DNA of 64,000 nt. Origin: Paragorgia papillata (Eukaryota; Cnidaria; Anthozoa; Scleralcyonacea; Coralliidae). A model generated the notes under the pieces. That model did not search any database and was not told where the DNA came from. It was given only the letters and a program-made list of their open reading frames with translations. The translations under genes were made by a program, and so were the position numbers. Below, piece after piece: positions 1 to 12,183 of this stretch. The stretch is from the NCBI GenBank assembly GCA_035771165.1, contig JAWNZC010000321.1, positions 1,091,501 to 1,155,500 on the forward strand, written 5' to 3'. Each line of letters begins with the position of its first letter. The first letter of the stretch is position 1.

Positions 1-420
1 TCATCATCGATAAGGCTGAATGTTTCATAATTGTTTGTGTCGCACATTTAAAACTTCCACTTTAGTAGCAACATGATCATATAGGCCAAGAAATGAAAGA
101 GTAGCTTGGCATTCTTCTTTAGCGTTTTGTAATATGCGATTTTGATGCCTTTTTGTGTAATCTTCGAATTTTTTGTTTTTGTCTGGGCCTCTTCCTTTAT
201 TTTCATCTCTCTTCTTAGAAGCACTTAATGCAAGTTCTCTAAATTTTCTCTTATAATAGTCTTTCTGCCTTTTGTTTTTTTCTCCAAAGCTACCTTTAAC
301 TTTTCTTCTACACACAATCTCTTTGTAGTCTCCAAAGCTAAATCATTCTCTAGTTTCCTCTTTTCTTGCTTAGTGCCATCACATTCCTGCTTGAGGTTAA
401 ACCCATTAACTTCACTGTAG
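1..420 (-). pseudogene. Degenerate lysine-rich, coiled-coil-like coding fragment
   Basis: Read on the minus strand, about 400 bases are open in shifting frames. An upstream part (about 300-420) reads as a Lys/Glu/Leu-rich helix. After a run of A it moves by one frame into a part (25 to about 290) rich in KNKRQK, YYKRKF and NKGRGPDK, ending near SFLGLYDHV and EVLNV. A stop follows, but another frame continues to the window edge with NYETFSLIDD. Such lysine-rich pieces occur in multicopy, transposon-like genes of marine invertebrates, but I do not recognise the family with certainty. Two frame changes and no good ATG argue for a decayed copy. It is partial: the rest lies beyond base 1. Confidence 0.4.
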
Positions 421-646
421 AATATTTAAGGCTATACATTTTGCCCTTCTTCCAACTTTCGATAAGTGCTTTGGCATGCCTTCCTCCGCGTTTATTAGCC
501 CGTTTTAGGTTCGTTAGAAGAGTGTTAATTTTCTCTCAAACACGTTCAGGATACGACCATTGATGTTGATGTATGTTAATTGTTAAATTAGACTTTTGTA
601 GTATTGTACAAACAATCGCCCATAGAGAAGTACAATTGCCGTCTGA

Positions 647-977
647 GGGGGCCTTTTATACACGAGCCTTGGTTGAGAGCTTGCCAACCCGGGTCAACCC
701 GTCAACGAATAAACCCCTGTTAGCGTTTACACGCGATAGCCGGGTCAACCCGTCTTGCCGGGTGACCCTTTTCAAGACCCGGGTCGACCCGGGTTGGAGA
801 GGTGCAACGGTGCGGAACTTTGGTCAATTCCTTCATGTAAACACGGGTTGACTTGACCCGGGCTCGTGTAAAGTGTTGGCAATATCATAATTTGTGTTGA
901 GAAAAGCTGACCCGGGTTGGGAAAATAAGCAGCCAACCAGGGATGGCGAGCTGACCCGGGCTCGTGTAAAGGCCCCC
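647..977. mobile_element. Foldback MITE with CCCGGGT-rich interior
   Basis: The left end GGGGGCCTTTTATACACGAG and the right end GGGCTCGTGTAAAGGCCCCC are near-perfect inverted repeats about 331 bp apart. Inside, the words CCCGGGTCAACCCG and GACCCGGG recur on both strands, making a GC-rich island in AT-rich DNA. There is no coding capacity. The flanking trinucleotides TGA and TAA would fit a mutated 3-bp target duplication as in PIF/Harbinger, but that is weak. The reading frames crossing it (573-851, 885-1232) are by-products of the repeat. Confidence 0.6.
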
Positions 978-1389
978 TAATTCTTGACCATGGTCTTTCA
1001 TACCATTCGACAACGTGTATATCAGGAAAATAAATATATGCATATAGATCCGAATTATAAGTAGTTCAGCATAATTAACCAAAAAATGAGGGAATAAAAA
1101 GAGAATGTTTATTTCGACATTAAATGAAGGATATCTAGTCCCCGAATCATTGGCATTGCCATCCGAACTCGAGTGTTGTTCACCTACAGCATGAACACAA
1201 CGCCCCCAAATTAAAAGTATCAAAAGCAACAAGACTATAGAGATTTCAGGCCCATAATATTAAATATGAATATATCAAAATGAAATTTTATCATCTTGAA
1301 CAAAATTTTAGAATTTTTTGATATAATAATGATATAAATAAATTTGATATAGTCCATGCCTTAAACAAACATATCAAGCTCTCGGCAAC

Positions 1390-1594
1390 GCCCTTCTGTG
1401 TCAGTGGTCAGAGCATTGCACTAGAATCGCAAGGTCGTGGGTTCAATTCCTGCCGGAAGGCCTGTGTAGTTGCATTTTTCGCAACTGGTCCCGGTCTGGT
1501 CTTAAAATGTATATATTCTACACTCGAATTTTCCTTCACCCAAAATCCTGCGAACATACTATGTAATCGAGTGAAATGCCCAATATCACTTATT
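1390..1594 (+). mobile_element. tRNA-derived SINE
   Basis: The first 70 bases look like a degenerate tRNA: an A-box-like stretch near CAGTGGTCAGAGCATTG and a B-box GGGTTCAATTCC. A tRNA-unrelated body follows (TGTAGTTGCATTTTTCGCAA, then an ATGTATATATTCTACACTCG stretch) with a tail ending CACTTAT. The same body and tail occur on both strands at 31041-31344, which shows a dispersed family. The head differs enough from a real tRNA that a functional tRNA gene is unlikely. Confidence 0.75.
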
Positions 1595-2517
1595 TTGCAA
1601 TTAGTCTCCTTCGCCCCAACTAATAACGTCTGCTGAAACGAGCCACACATTCCATTCCCTTTGTGTACATGGACCAATGAAATTACACCATTGTCGTGCT
1701 AAATAAAGTCGTCCTGGGCTGGTGATGTTATGTGTATTATTAACTTGTTTAGTCGAAAGCTAATATTTTTGAAAAAGTTTAGCCTACTCAGCTTCATAAT
1801 ATATTTATTTCACAATCATGTACATCGTATCTTCACAGTTACAACATCATCTTATTGATTCTCGCAAATAAAACTTACTAAAATAATAAATAACACTAAA
1901 CTAAAAGCAAAATATTCATAAATAAAACCCAAAGTTATAATTGCATGTGTTGTTTTCATCAGACCTTGGTTGGGGAATATATATGAGCCATAAGAAGGTC
2001 TGCGAAGGAGGACTATTTTGCAATACCATCGGTCACGGAACCTCGAAATGCCGAGCCAAAACTTCACTCGTATTTAACGCACAGACATAGGGCACAGCTT
2101 ATATGTTCTTATTTCATAATCCGAAGCTAGTAAATTGTCTTCGATAAAAACAATTATAATAAACAGCGAAAATCATCGAAAATTCCTCTTTATTTCTTAG
2201 CGGACAACTTTTTAGTACTTATTTTTAGTACCAATAATAAGTAATATGTATAACTTCTATGCAAATATAGACGATTAATAATATTATATATATATCTAAT
2301 AGTACGTTACTATGCGATAATATTTGTTCGTCCAATATGAAGCAATAATAAATATTACAACTATAACTTAAATTAAATTAAAGTGGGGTTTTTTTTTACA
2401 GTTTGCTAGACATTATAAACGACCAAACTTTTTCAGTTGATTACTTGCACACCATCTTATTGGAGTCCAAGTTCCTTCTTTATATTGATGTACTTCATCC
2501 ATTTTCTTTTGTAATGT

Positions 2518-2773
2518 TCATAGCTTTTTTGCAAATGGTGAAAGATGACGACGTTTTCTCTTATTTGGTCCACAGGCTTTTATACATGTATTTTTTACTT
2601 TCACGCAGTCATCGCAAGAACTAGCCGGATCGCCACAAGTCCCATGACATGCGTTTGTAAGTAGCAGAACAGTTAATTAAACATTGTTGTAATGGGTCCG
2701 TGGCTTGTAGTGCAAGTACTAGTTGAGTAACTATTATGAAGGCAATTACGGCGTTGTATTTTGCTAAAACCAT
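2518..2773 (-). pseudogene. Frameshifted small secreted cysteine-rich protein gene
   Basis: On the minus strand an ATG at 2771-2773 sits one base after a strong acceptor (pyrimidine tract ending CAG). It opens a signal-peptide-like segment (MVLAKYNAVIAFIIV..., about 25 residues), then a C-x3-C pair. This frame soon reaches a TAG. The neighbouring frame continues with C-x3-C, C-x2-C, C-x6-C-x3-C and a basic tail (NKRKRRH), stopping at 2518-2520. The gap between the second and third cysteine codons is six codons plus one base. The intact relative at 28981-29265 has exactly six residues there, so one extra base explains the break. A sequencing error cannot be excluded. Function is unknown: a secreted peptide, possibly defence- or venom-type. 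The overlapping plus-strand frame 2403-2624 is a shadow. Confidence 0.65.
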
Positions 2774-3535
2774 TCTGAAAAGAAAGAAAGAAATCTGATG
2801 TTATACGTTATACATTACGGTCTACCATTTACTTAAGTCGATTATTTATTAAGTATATAGTTTATTCCACGTGGAATGGATTTTAGTTGGATTCAACACG
2901 CTGAAAAGAAAATCTCACCCTGTAATTATTTGTCTATTGCAATGTATCAAACGTGCTGTTGCTCGTAGTCACTTCAAGGCTGCGGCGGAACTATATTATG
3001 ATTTTATCTGTATTTCAGACCCCCACTTATATATACTTCAAGGTAAATGACTAAACTGCTAAATATAAACGAAATTACATCGTTTTCTTAGAATATGATG
3101 AAATAGCGAGAAAAAAGTTACACCATCGGGTATATATAGTTTGTTCTATACTTGGCATTGTCGTTTCTTCATATATACATTACAGTCATTTTGTGTTATC
3201 TTTTACAGTATACGCGTGCATGTTCTCGCCCGTGGCAATTATATATTATGCAAATACAGCATATTTTTATGATTATTTATCCTTTAGGTTGCTTAAAGAC
3301 AAGACTTTAATGTTGGCTTTTATTAGTGTGGGCACTGCCACTAGCATGACAGTTTAACAAATGTCGTAGACTTCATATAGAAGACTCAAATAGCGATCGA
3401 GTGCTTAAATAAATGAAAATTACATTAAACTGTTCTGGTGAAATTGTAAAACAAAATGCAATACTGACGTTATACCAACAACAGGTCTTTGACTTTGTCA
3501 GAACGTAATTCGTAAAACTCACAAAACAAAACAAA

Positions 3536-3573
<38 letters not shown>

Positions 3574-5670
3574 TGTTAGCATGCACTAAAGTAAAACTAT
3601 AAATCAACTAAAGTTCGAAGTGCGAATACCTACCTGTATAAATTTCTTTTCTTGGCAGTCCACTTGTAGTAGTATTTGTAACTTGAAATTCTTGCTAGTT
3701 ACCAAGTTGGCGAGTAACGCTTTTTAGCTGTGACAGCACTATTTAACTATTAAAGGCAGGAAGCTGTTACCAAATTAGCTTTGGGCACGCGGTACAAGAA
3801 GCCGGAAATACCAGCACTCCCTACTGTGGGAGTAGACCAATATCCGTTTCTGATTGCCACAACTTATCTGTACATCACAAAGCTACAAATAATGTTTATC
3901 TTTTATATTATTTTTGTTTGGTAACTTTATTAGTGATTCATCCACAAACTAATGAACTACCACTTAAAATGACACTTTGATTTTTTATGAGAAATATATG
4001 TGTCAGTGTAAAGATTATAATACGATTGCCGTGCCAGGCATATAGCTTATCAAATAAAAACATGATTAGCAAGTTCCGAACCTCTCGAGTCTCGACCTAT
4101 ACAAAGTTTGAGATTTAGGAAAAGATCGAACAATTAAATAATTCTTAAATTTCATAAGCGTAATTATCCATGGCTTGATATGAAAATCTCTAAGATAACG
4201 TTTTATTATATGAAACTTTAAAACCATTGCATTATAAAACGTATAACGAATTAATGTTGTGACCACGCTGTTAGCTTTGTAACAAAACGCTTTTTCCGGC
4301 CTACTTCTTGTTTATTAATTCAAATTGCAAAACATTATGTAGTATCGTTGTCGTATATGTATTTAAATTTATTGAGAGATCATATATGGTGTGCTTATAT
4401 GGTCGGAATTATTTCGAAAATGCTTTCTATCAACTTTAATGACCCTAATTATTTTCCATCGCCCCCGTCGGAAAGGCTTGTCTGGACAGGATTTTAATAA
4501 TTTGCTGAAATGAGCTGTATTATGACTTCGACTTTCGATACGGTCGGTTATCAAGGGCGAAGTGCTGAAATGCCGCACCTATACATCTAGAATCGAATGA
4601 CACGGTCGTGTTACTAATGCGCGTGATAATTACATAACAATATCAATATATAAAACTATATTGCTGCGTAAAGATGATGTGTTACGAGCATATGGAAAAC
4701 TTTGGTGAAATTGGAACCGCCAAGATTTTAGATAGCGAAACACAAACGCTTTTTGTCATCTAAAATTCGGCAGTTAACAGTTTTTTTATGGAAGAAAGAA
4801 TGGAAGCTTTATAAATGAAACTATTTTCTTCCTGCAGCGAATAAAGATCTTTACTAATCCGTGTATTGTGATAATTGACACGATTTAAGTCGTAGCACAA
4901 CACTATGTTGTGACGGTGTCAAAACTTCCGCCAAAGAATAGTTTTGTTTTAAAGGCTGTGAACTGTCCGGGTTTAATAACAAGAATCCAAAGCGTTTTAT
5001 AACGACATCATGACGATTCAAAACCTGCGTTAGTTGGTATTTTAATTTGTTGTCTAAAACCTCGGCAGTTTGTTTGCAGGCATCTCTGCTCACGAGTAGC
5101 GCGTCCCTAACCTTAGTCCTCTGGCTCTATATTCTAGAGATATCAGCGATGCCTGCATGCGGAAGAGGCTAATCTTTTTACATGATACACACGTACTTAT
5201 ACGCAGTACTCTATAATAAGTCTTATATTACGTTTATAGAAACTATACTTGCTGCGCTTCAAAACTTTATGTTTTTATACAGATAAAAGACCATATGCAG
5301 TTGTGTACGGCTTTATTTTAATCTTCTCATTCTTCTGTTTCTGAAATCACGACCGAGTTTCTTAAATTTATTAGAATAAAAAAAACATTTGGCATTATAT
5401 ACTGCAAAATTGTTTGACACTTTGAGTACATAACGACGCAAGAAAATTGTTTGAATAAATTTCTTTGGCGTTAATAACCACGATGAAATGAGGGGAAACG
5501 ATAGCTAGCGTACCCGTCCCAGGAAGAGTTAAATGAGTCATATAGTGAGACGTGAAGACTGCCAGACTGCATGATGACAATCCCAACCTGACCTGCATGC
5601 TATGCACCATACTGTGTAATACCTTTGATCGACCTGAAGCTGCCAAAGCCGTGACTGATGAGATTGTAAA
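2774..5670. other. AT-rich stretch without recognised genes
   Basis: The first part is the upstream intron and 5' region of the cysteine-rich gene; I could not place its first exon. A (TA)n microsatellite lies at 3541-3569. The remaining open frames (4066-4266, 4369-4578, 4854-5093, 5395-5697) show no domain, splice context or biased composition, and I treat them as chance. Confidence 0.5.
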
Positions 5671-5866
5671 AAACGTTTTCAACATTTCATTCAACATCGT
5701 TCAACATTGTTGAATTCAACCGTGATTCAACATGTTGAAAGCGTTTGGCCACCCTGTTGAATGGTGTTGAATGATGTTGAACGAAATTTGAACATGTTCA
5801 AATTTTCGTTCAACATGCGTTCAACAATGTTGAACGATGTTGCATGAAATGTTGAAAGCGTTTGGC
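5671..5866. mobile_element. Foldback MITE built on TTCAACATGTTGAA-like words
   Basis: The left arm (AACGTTTTCAACATTTCATT onward) and the right arm (ending CATGAAATGTTGAAAGCGTT) are inverted copies of one another. The interior holds further palindromes around TTGAACATGTTCAA at about 5785-5802. The phrase TTGAAAGCGTTTGGCCA occurs twice in the same orientation. No coding capacity. Confidence 0.6.
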
Positions 5867-7798
5867 CAGGCCTTATACCACCCGTATATGTATTATCTTT
5901 ACTATTTACTGCTTTGCTTTGTTGCTTGCCATGCATCTAAACCATTGCATACATCGGCACTATTAAATCACAGCATGATAAACGTAGCCTCACAACTGAG
6001 ACAATTTTATTCAGCTTATTGTAGCTGATGTATGTCTCATACAAGTTAGAGTTAATACACTGTATTTACAGTAAAGGCGTTGTAAATATTTATACAAGTG
6101 TTATAAAAAAACAAAATTGCTAAGCCTAGGTCAAAAAATTAAGATGAACATTCATTCTCTTCGCCAGACTACGTCTTATGCCGGTCAAGTTATAATTTCT
6201 TCAAAGGTGAAAAACATACTTGAAATGTAACAAAAATGTTGTTTTTCTGATTGGTTCGGAGTCGGACACTACTGCGCGTTTGTGCAATTCAGTATACAAT
6301 GAAAAGGAATGATACATGGCAACATCATGTTGCCAACATGCACTGAATTGAACTTAATAAAGTTCTGTTGTTAGATCTTGTTAAATCTCATGCTTATAAG
6401 CTATATGATATTAGATAATAGTAATTCTTCAGAGAGTTTAAAAGACTTGGTAGATCCTATGCCCTAGACGAAGTAGATATTCACTGAGAGGGAAAGGTCA
6501 GATATTTTGAAACTTCTAAAACTGAATTCTATCACGTATGTGCCGCTCAAGTCTTGGCTCAAGCAGCCAAGTTATAGAACGCCCTTCCGGACACTGTTAT
6601 AGATCAACTGAGAGCTACGTTTTAGAAATTGTCTCATTGACATATTGGTAACATTTTAGGAGTATTGTTAATAGTTCCTTTTATTTCTCTACTTTATATA
6701 TAATTCTATTTCTTGTAATTTCTGTATAGGATTATTTTGTTTTATTATTGTGACATGCAATACCAGCAAATTTAAGGTGAACTTTTAAATATATTATAAG
6801 TGTTTATATATTATAAGGATTTCCGAGGACTCAGTGATCGTAACGTCATAATTTCGTCAATGTCGTTAGCCTGGCACGCAGACTACAATGTCGTGTGATT
6901 TTGGTGAACTTATAAATGCAAGGACACCTTTTCGGTCAAGATAACCAAGGATGTTGAGAGAAGATGACGTCGTCATTAGGATTTTTAATTAGTATAACTT
7001 CATATCAGGAACACTCGTTTAGACTTGGGGTCAAGTCCGTCAAGGTAATCATTTGTAATGATTTGAGTGACCTTACCTGGTCAATTACGTACTGAAGATA
7101 TTGAAAAAATGCGAAAAAGATAACAGCGTCATCATGATTTTTACTACCTACGGCGCACAAGCCTTCTTCGGATAACGTCAATCCTTCGTCATATTTACCA
7201 TGTTGAGAAAACACTGGAGAATGCATTGCAACCACATTTGAATACAAATCAACCGTTTTTCTTAAACGTTCGGCGTTAAGTATTTCAGCTCAAAAAGAAA
7301 CAAAATAAGAAACAAAAGTTTCTTAGTGTTATTTCCCAACGAAATATGGCCGAACATTTACCACATTTGAAAAAGTTTAACATAACGAGGAAACTTATGC
7401 TATACATTAAATTGTGGCCAATGCTATTTCTAAAAACATACGTACACAATGTATTTCAACTATTTGTTGTTTTGGAGTAATTTGTTATCGTCCCAAACAA
7501 ACTATATGGCAGGATGAAAATTAAGTAACTTGAAGCACGGGAGCTACCTGCAAAGGGACTGGCACTGGCTTCAAAATCCCCCGCACCCCGCGTTTTCCGA
7601 ACAGCCAAATATTCTTGCATTCAAGGTACTGCGACAAATTTTCAATTTAACCACCCGACCCTGACAAGAAAAGTTTGTTATCTTCCAGGGTCTTTTCGCA
7701 GCGGTGAGCGGAGCAGCGGAGATAAGACCCTGGGTACGAGGTTGAATCATTGAACTCTAAAAAGACTGGAACGATAACTCAGGGTCAATTTAATTTTT
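5867..7798. other. AT-rich stretch, only short repeat remnants
   Basis: I see no gene. At 7680-7732 there is half of a common foldback (GGGTCTTTTCGC and GATAAGACCCTGGGTACGAG). At 7571-7600 a GC-rich phrase (CCCCGCACCCCGCG) recurs in the same orientation at 12325-12354, next to the right arm of the following element. Confidence 0.4.
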
Positions 7799-8404
7799 GC
7801 GGGGTCAATTTAATTTTTAATAATAAAAGCGAATAAAGTATATTCTTTAGTTGTTGTTGTTTTAAAATTATTCCTATTGAAAATATTCCTATAAACCAAG
7901 CGGTACATTATTACAAATAGCTATTTTAATGAGTTAATTAATGTAAGTCCAAGATGACGTGTAAGCTAGGCGGTAAACACGGCAGGGGAGGATGGGAAAT
8001 TCTTCTGGACAAACAATTTTTTTAGTGCCTGCATGTATGTATATACCTGTACCTCCGCAAACTATTTTTTTTATTATTTACTAAACCTTTTAATTTATGT
8101 ATTATATTTGCATGCATGCTAAGCCAAAGGGGTGGGCGTCCCCGCGGTCTTGCTTTGGGCCGAGCATGAACGTCCCTTGCAAATTGCAATCCTTTGTAGA
8201 TTAATTACGTTCATTTTCTTTTCGTTAAGTTAGGAAATCAGACAAGAAACCAAAAGAAACCTGATCGTCTTCATGAATTTCTATATAGTCTTCTGGTAAC
8301 ATCAATTTACTTAGCACAGCTCCTTAACTGCCGTGCCGAACTTAATTCAAACTGTCGAATTTAAATTGATTGGTTTCGTTGAACGGCAGTCCTTAATTAT
8401 GTAT

Positions 8405-8650
8405 GTACTATTTACAGAATGAGTGGCTGTTCTGTATCGGGGTATACATGCAGACACGAGGCGAAGCCAAGTGCCTGTATCCCGCTACAGAACGGACACG
8501 AATTCTGTAAATGACATCTAGTAATTTTTCTAAAAAAAAACACTAAGTCGAGAAAATCAAAGCTAAAGTTTATGTAAATCAAGAGGAATCTGTATCACAC
8601 ATACAGACACTCATTAAACATGGATCCTCATGAATTATTAATGAGTTTTA
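8405..8650 (-). repeat. Dispersed foldback repeat (TTCTGTATCGGGGTATAC family)
   Basis: This segment, read in reverse, matches the block at 41921-42362 and its duplicate at 53040-53481. Shared words include CCCCGATACAGAAC, CTGTAAATAGTACATA and CATTAATAATTCATGAGG. Internal complementarity around TTCTGTATCGG and CTACAGAACGG can form a hairpin. Non-coding. Confidence 0.5.
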
Positions 8651-8867
8651 GGCCTGTTCAGACAGGGTACGGTGCTCGGGCACGGCCCACTTGTTCACAT
8701 TCACGGCGCCCTGGATCTGATAAGCGTTCACACAGAAAGCTTTTCATGGCTTTTGTAGCTATTTTGTGGCTTTGAGTCTTCGAATTACAAGGAATATTGA
8801 GTAAAAAGCGTGGGCACCACATTGGGCACTCCGGCAGTATGAAAACGTGTTCACATTAGTGCCCCTG

Positions 8868-10203
8868 CCTCCTCCACAGGCCCTATTGCATCATGGACAG
8901 GACACACTGTTTAGAGCGCCTGCCAGATCCTGTAAACAAAATGGTGACCGATCCCATTATGCACAGCGAGACTAGGCCCTATATAGAGGCGATAGTTTTG
9001 AGAGGGCCTGCAAATTTTTTCCGGCCGCTGTTCAACAAACGTACGTCCAAGTTCTTTAAACACTGTGACCCACCAGGAAATTCGGTCTAAACTTTCTTAC
9101 AGATCATGACAATGAAGAAACCAATATGTTTTAGAATTACCGACCTTCTGCCAATAATATTTTTAGTGACAAAAAGGAATTGAAGGGGGGGAAATATCTG
9201 CCGAACAAAAGCAAATTCGACGGTCAGGAACTGAGTAACAGGTTTTTCGTATTGTTTTTTGGTTTATTTAGCTATCGAAGACTGTCAACTGACCAAGAGT
9301 TAATGAGATTTAATTTTGTTAAATTGTAGGCTATAGTGTAGCGTAATTCAAGTTTCAGTTGTTGTGGAATTGTGGAAACCGAAAAAGTATAAACCAAAGA
9401 GTCTCTGGGTAGACATGGGAGGCGGGACGGGACGTTTGCCGGGATCTCACCATGCATGTATATCTCTCTTATTTATCCCGTTCCGTTTATATGGAAAGAT
9501 GTTTGCCGGGACGTTTTTCATCCCGGTTCGCTCAGCCGGGATCCTGGCAAATCCAAGACAATTTTTCTCATGTAAACACTCCGTCCCGCTTTGCCGGGAC
9601 GATATTATGCTGACTTTGCAACATTTGTCATGTGATGCAAAAACAAAAATGCCTAGTCGTTTGCCACTCCGAACGTTTTCTCAAGAAATAGTCCACTGTA
9701 GAAGCTATGAAATATACTGGAAGAAAGATAATTCATCTGGCTACAAAATACGTACAGTTTATCCGACCAAATAGCTTAGTTTTCTTAAAAAAGCGAAATA
9801 CCGAACATGTCCAACACGAACTAGAGATGCTTGTTGAACGTCCCGGGTGGTAGAACTCATGTAAACCCGGGATGAAAAACGTCCCGTCCCGGCAAACGTC
9901 CCGTCCCGCCTCCCATATAAACAGCCCCTATTTTCGTTGATTATTCCGGCCGAAAGTTGACAAAGTTCAACCGTAATTGCTTTCTTCAACAATTCCTGCA
10001 TTTTAAAGCTAGGATTCGTATGTAATAAGTCTTCAATGGCCTTCAAAATCTTCGGATATAGCCATGGCTATTAATAATGTAGTTAATTATGCAAATTTAT
10101 TCCGTGCCAAGTTTTGCCAAATTTTTTACAGGATCTTGCAGGCCCTAAATTCGGCGTGTGTGTCCTGTCCATGATGCAATAGGGCCTGTGGAGGAGGCAG
10201 TTA
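8868..10203. repeat. Inverted repeat around GGCCCTATTGCATCATGGAC
   Basis: The left arm 8868-8945 (CTGCCTCCTCCACAGGCCCT, then the CATCATGGACAGGACACAC phrase, then GATCCTGTAAA) is repeated inverted at about 10125-10203. The spacer holds a second foldback element (9413-9917). This looks like an older MITE with a younger one inside. The frame 8893-9090 reads through the left arm and is not a gene. Confidence 0.5.
9413..9917. mobile_element. Foldback MITE with GGGACGTTTGCCGGGA ends
   Basis: The left arm has ATGGGAGGCGGGACGGGACG followed by TTTGCCGGGA; the right arm ends CGTCCCGTCCCGCCTCCCAT. Further inverted CCCGGGATGAAAAACG and TTTTTCATCCCGG copies lie inside. The 136-codon frame at 9364-9774 runs from outside through this palindrome and has no domain signature, so I do not call a gene. 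Confidence 0.6.
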
Positions 10204-10286
10204 GTGCCCGAGCACGGTGGCCCGGGTACTACCTCAACGCACGGTGCACGGTTTTGATTAGTTTGGGGTAGATTGTTGTTTTCTAA

Positions 10287-10397
10287 GACTACGTTTACAC
10301 TAAAGCAAAAATATCCCGATTCACATTGTTTTTTTATTCTCATGAGGATGAAAAACAATGTGAATCCAGATACTTTTGCTCTAGTGTAAACGGGGCC
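10287..10397. mobile_element. PIF/Harbinger-like MITE, TAA target duplication
   Basis: Ends GACTACGTTTACACTAAAGC and GCTCTAGTGTAAACGGGGCC are inverted repeats; the inner arms (GATTCACATTG and CAATGTGAATC) pair too. TAA lies directly on both sides (10284-10286 and 10398-10400), which fits the 3-bp TWA duplication of PIF/Harbinger. The same terminal sequence bounds the element at 59607-59987. Confidence 0.7.
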
Positions 10398-10621
10398 TAA
10401 TAAGTCTTGCACTATCCAACACCAAACCATATCAATAATGTTATTATGTTACTTGGTCCGGTTAACTGAAGTGGGCTCACGCGATTGATTAGGATCTCAC
10501 TGTGGTTTTGAAACTTGTATAAACTAAATTTACAAAGAAGAATTGGTTTAGTTTAGATGTAAACGAATCCTAACGTTAATTCAAATCTCCTTTTGCGGCC
10601 GAGGAAAGAGTTTCGTGACAC

Positions 10622-12183
10622 GAGTCACCTAACTATATAGCTGCCTTCTTTACCGCCGAAGCTTACTCACCTAACTATATAGCTGCCTTCTTTACCGCCT
10701 AAGCTTACTCACCTAACTATATAGCTGCCTTCTTTACCGCCTAAGCTTACTCACCTAACTATATAGCTGCCGTCTTTACTGCCTAAGCTTACTCACCTAA
10801 CTATATAGCTGCCTTCTTTACCGCCTAAGCTTACTCACCTAACTATATAGCTGCCTTCTTTACCGCCTAAGCTTACTCACCTAACTATATAGCTGCCGTC
10901 TTTACTGCCTAAGCTTACTCACCTAACTATATAGCTGCCTTCTTTACCGCCTAAGCTTACTCACCTAACTATATAGCTGCCGTCTTTACCGCCTAAGCTT
11001 ACTCACCTAACTATATAGCTGCCGTCTTTACCGCCTAAGCTTACTCACCTAACTATATAGCTGCCTTCTTTACCGCCTAAGCTTACTCACCTAACTATAT
11101 AGCTGCCTTCTTTACTGCCTAAGCTTACTCGCCTAACTATATAGCTGCCTTCTTTAATTTACCGCCTAAGCTTACTCACCTAACTATATAGCTGCCTTCT
11201 TTACCGCCTAAGCTTACTCACCTAACTATATAGCTGCCGTCTTTACCGCCTAAGCTTACTCACCTAACTATATAGCTGCCGTCTTTACCGCCTAAGCTTA
11301 CTCACCTAACTATATAGCTGCCTTCTTTACCGCCTAAGCTTACTCACCTAACTATATAGCTGCCGTCTTTACTGCCTAAGCTTACTCACCTAACTATATA
11401 GCTGCCGTCTTTACCGCCTAAGCTTGCTCACCTAACTATATAGCTGCCTTCTTTACCGCCTAAGCTTACTCACCTAACTATATAGCTGCCGTCTTTACCG
11501 CCTAAGCTTACTCACCTAACTATATAGCTGCCGTCTTTACCGCCTAAGCTTACTCACCTAACTATATAGCTGCCTTCTTTACCGCCTAAGCTTACTCACC
11601 TAACTATATAGCTGCCGTCTTTACTGCCTAAGCTTACTCACCTAACTATATAGCTGCCTTCTTTACCGCCTAAGCTTACTCACCTAACTATATAGCTGCC
11701 GTCTTTACTGCCTAAGCTTACTCACCTAACTATATAGCTGCCTTCTTTACCGCCTAAGCTTACTCACCTAACTATATAGCTGCCGTCTTTACCGCCTAAG
11801 CTTACTCACCTAACTATATAGCTGCCGTCTTTACCGCCTAAGCTTACTCACCTAACTATATAGCTGCCTTCTTTACTGCCTAAGCTTACTCACCTAACTA
11901 TATAGCTGCCTTCTTTACGGCCTAAGCTTACTCACCTAACTATATAGCTGCCTTCTTTACGGCCTAAGCTTACTCACCTAACTATATAGCTGCCGTCTTT
12001 ACTGCCTAAGCTTACTCACCTAACTATATAGCTGCCGTCTTTACCGCCTAAGCTTACTCACCTAACTATATAGCTGCCGTCTTTACCGCCTAAGCTTACT
12101 CACCTAACTATATAGCTGCCGTCTTTACTGCCTAAGCTTACTCACCTAACTATATAGCTGCCGTCTTTACCGCCTAAGCTTAC
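10622..12183 (+). repeat. 42-bp minisatellite, about 37 units
   Basis: The unit is CACCTAACTATATAGCTGCC followed by (T/G)TCTTTAC(C/T/G)GCCTAAGCTTACT, 42 bp. I counted about 37 units; one near 11150 carries a 5-bp insertion (ATTTA). Almost all variation sits at two positions: T or G in GCC(T/G)TC and C, T or G in TAC(C/T/G)GCC. Every unit has an AAGCTT site and the palindrome-like TATATAG. There is no open frame across the array. It lies inside the inverted arms of the 7799-12331 element. Confidence 0.95.

Noticed and set aside
1390..1461. Functional tRNA gene
   Set aside because: Mismatched anticodon stem and weak A box, continuous with a SINE body shared at 31 kb.
9364..9774. 136-codon frame as a gene
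   Set aside because: Runs across a MITE palindrome; no domain, and the reverse strand is also open because of the palindrome.
10622..12183. Regular repeat array resembling CRISPR
   Set aside because: Units are contiguous with no unique spacers and the DNA is animal; it is a minisatellite.
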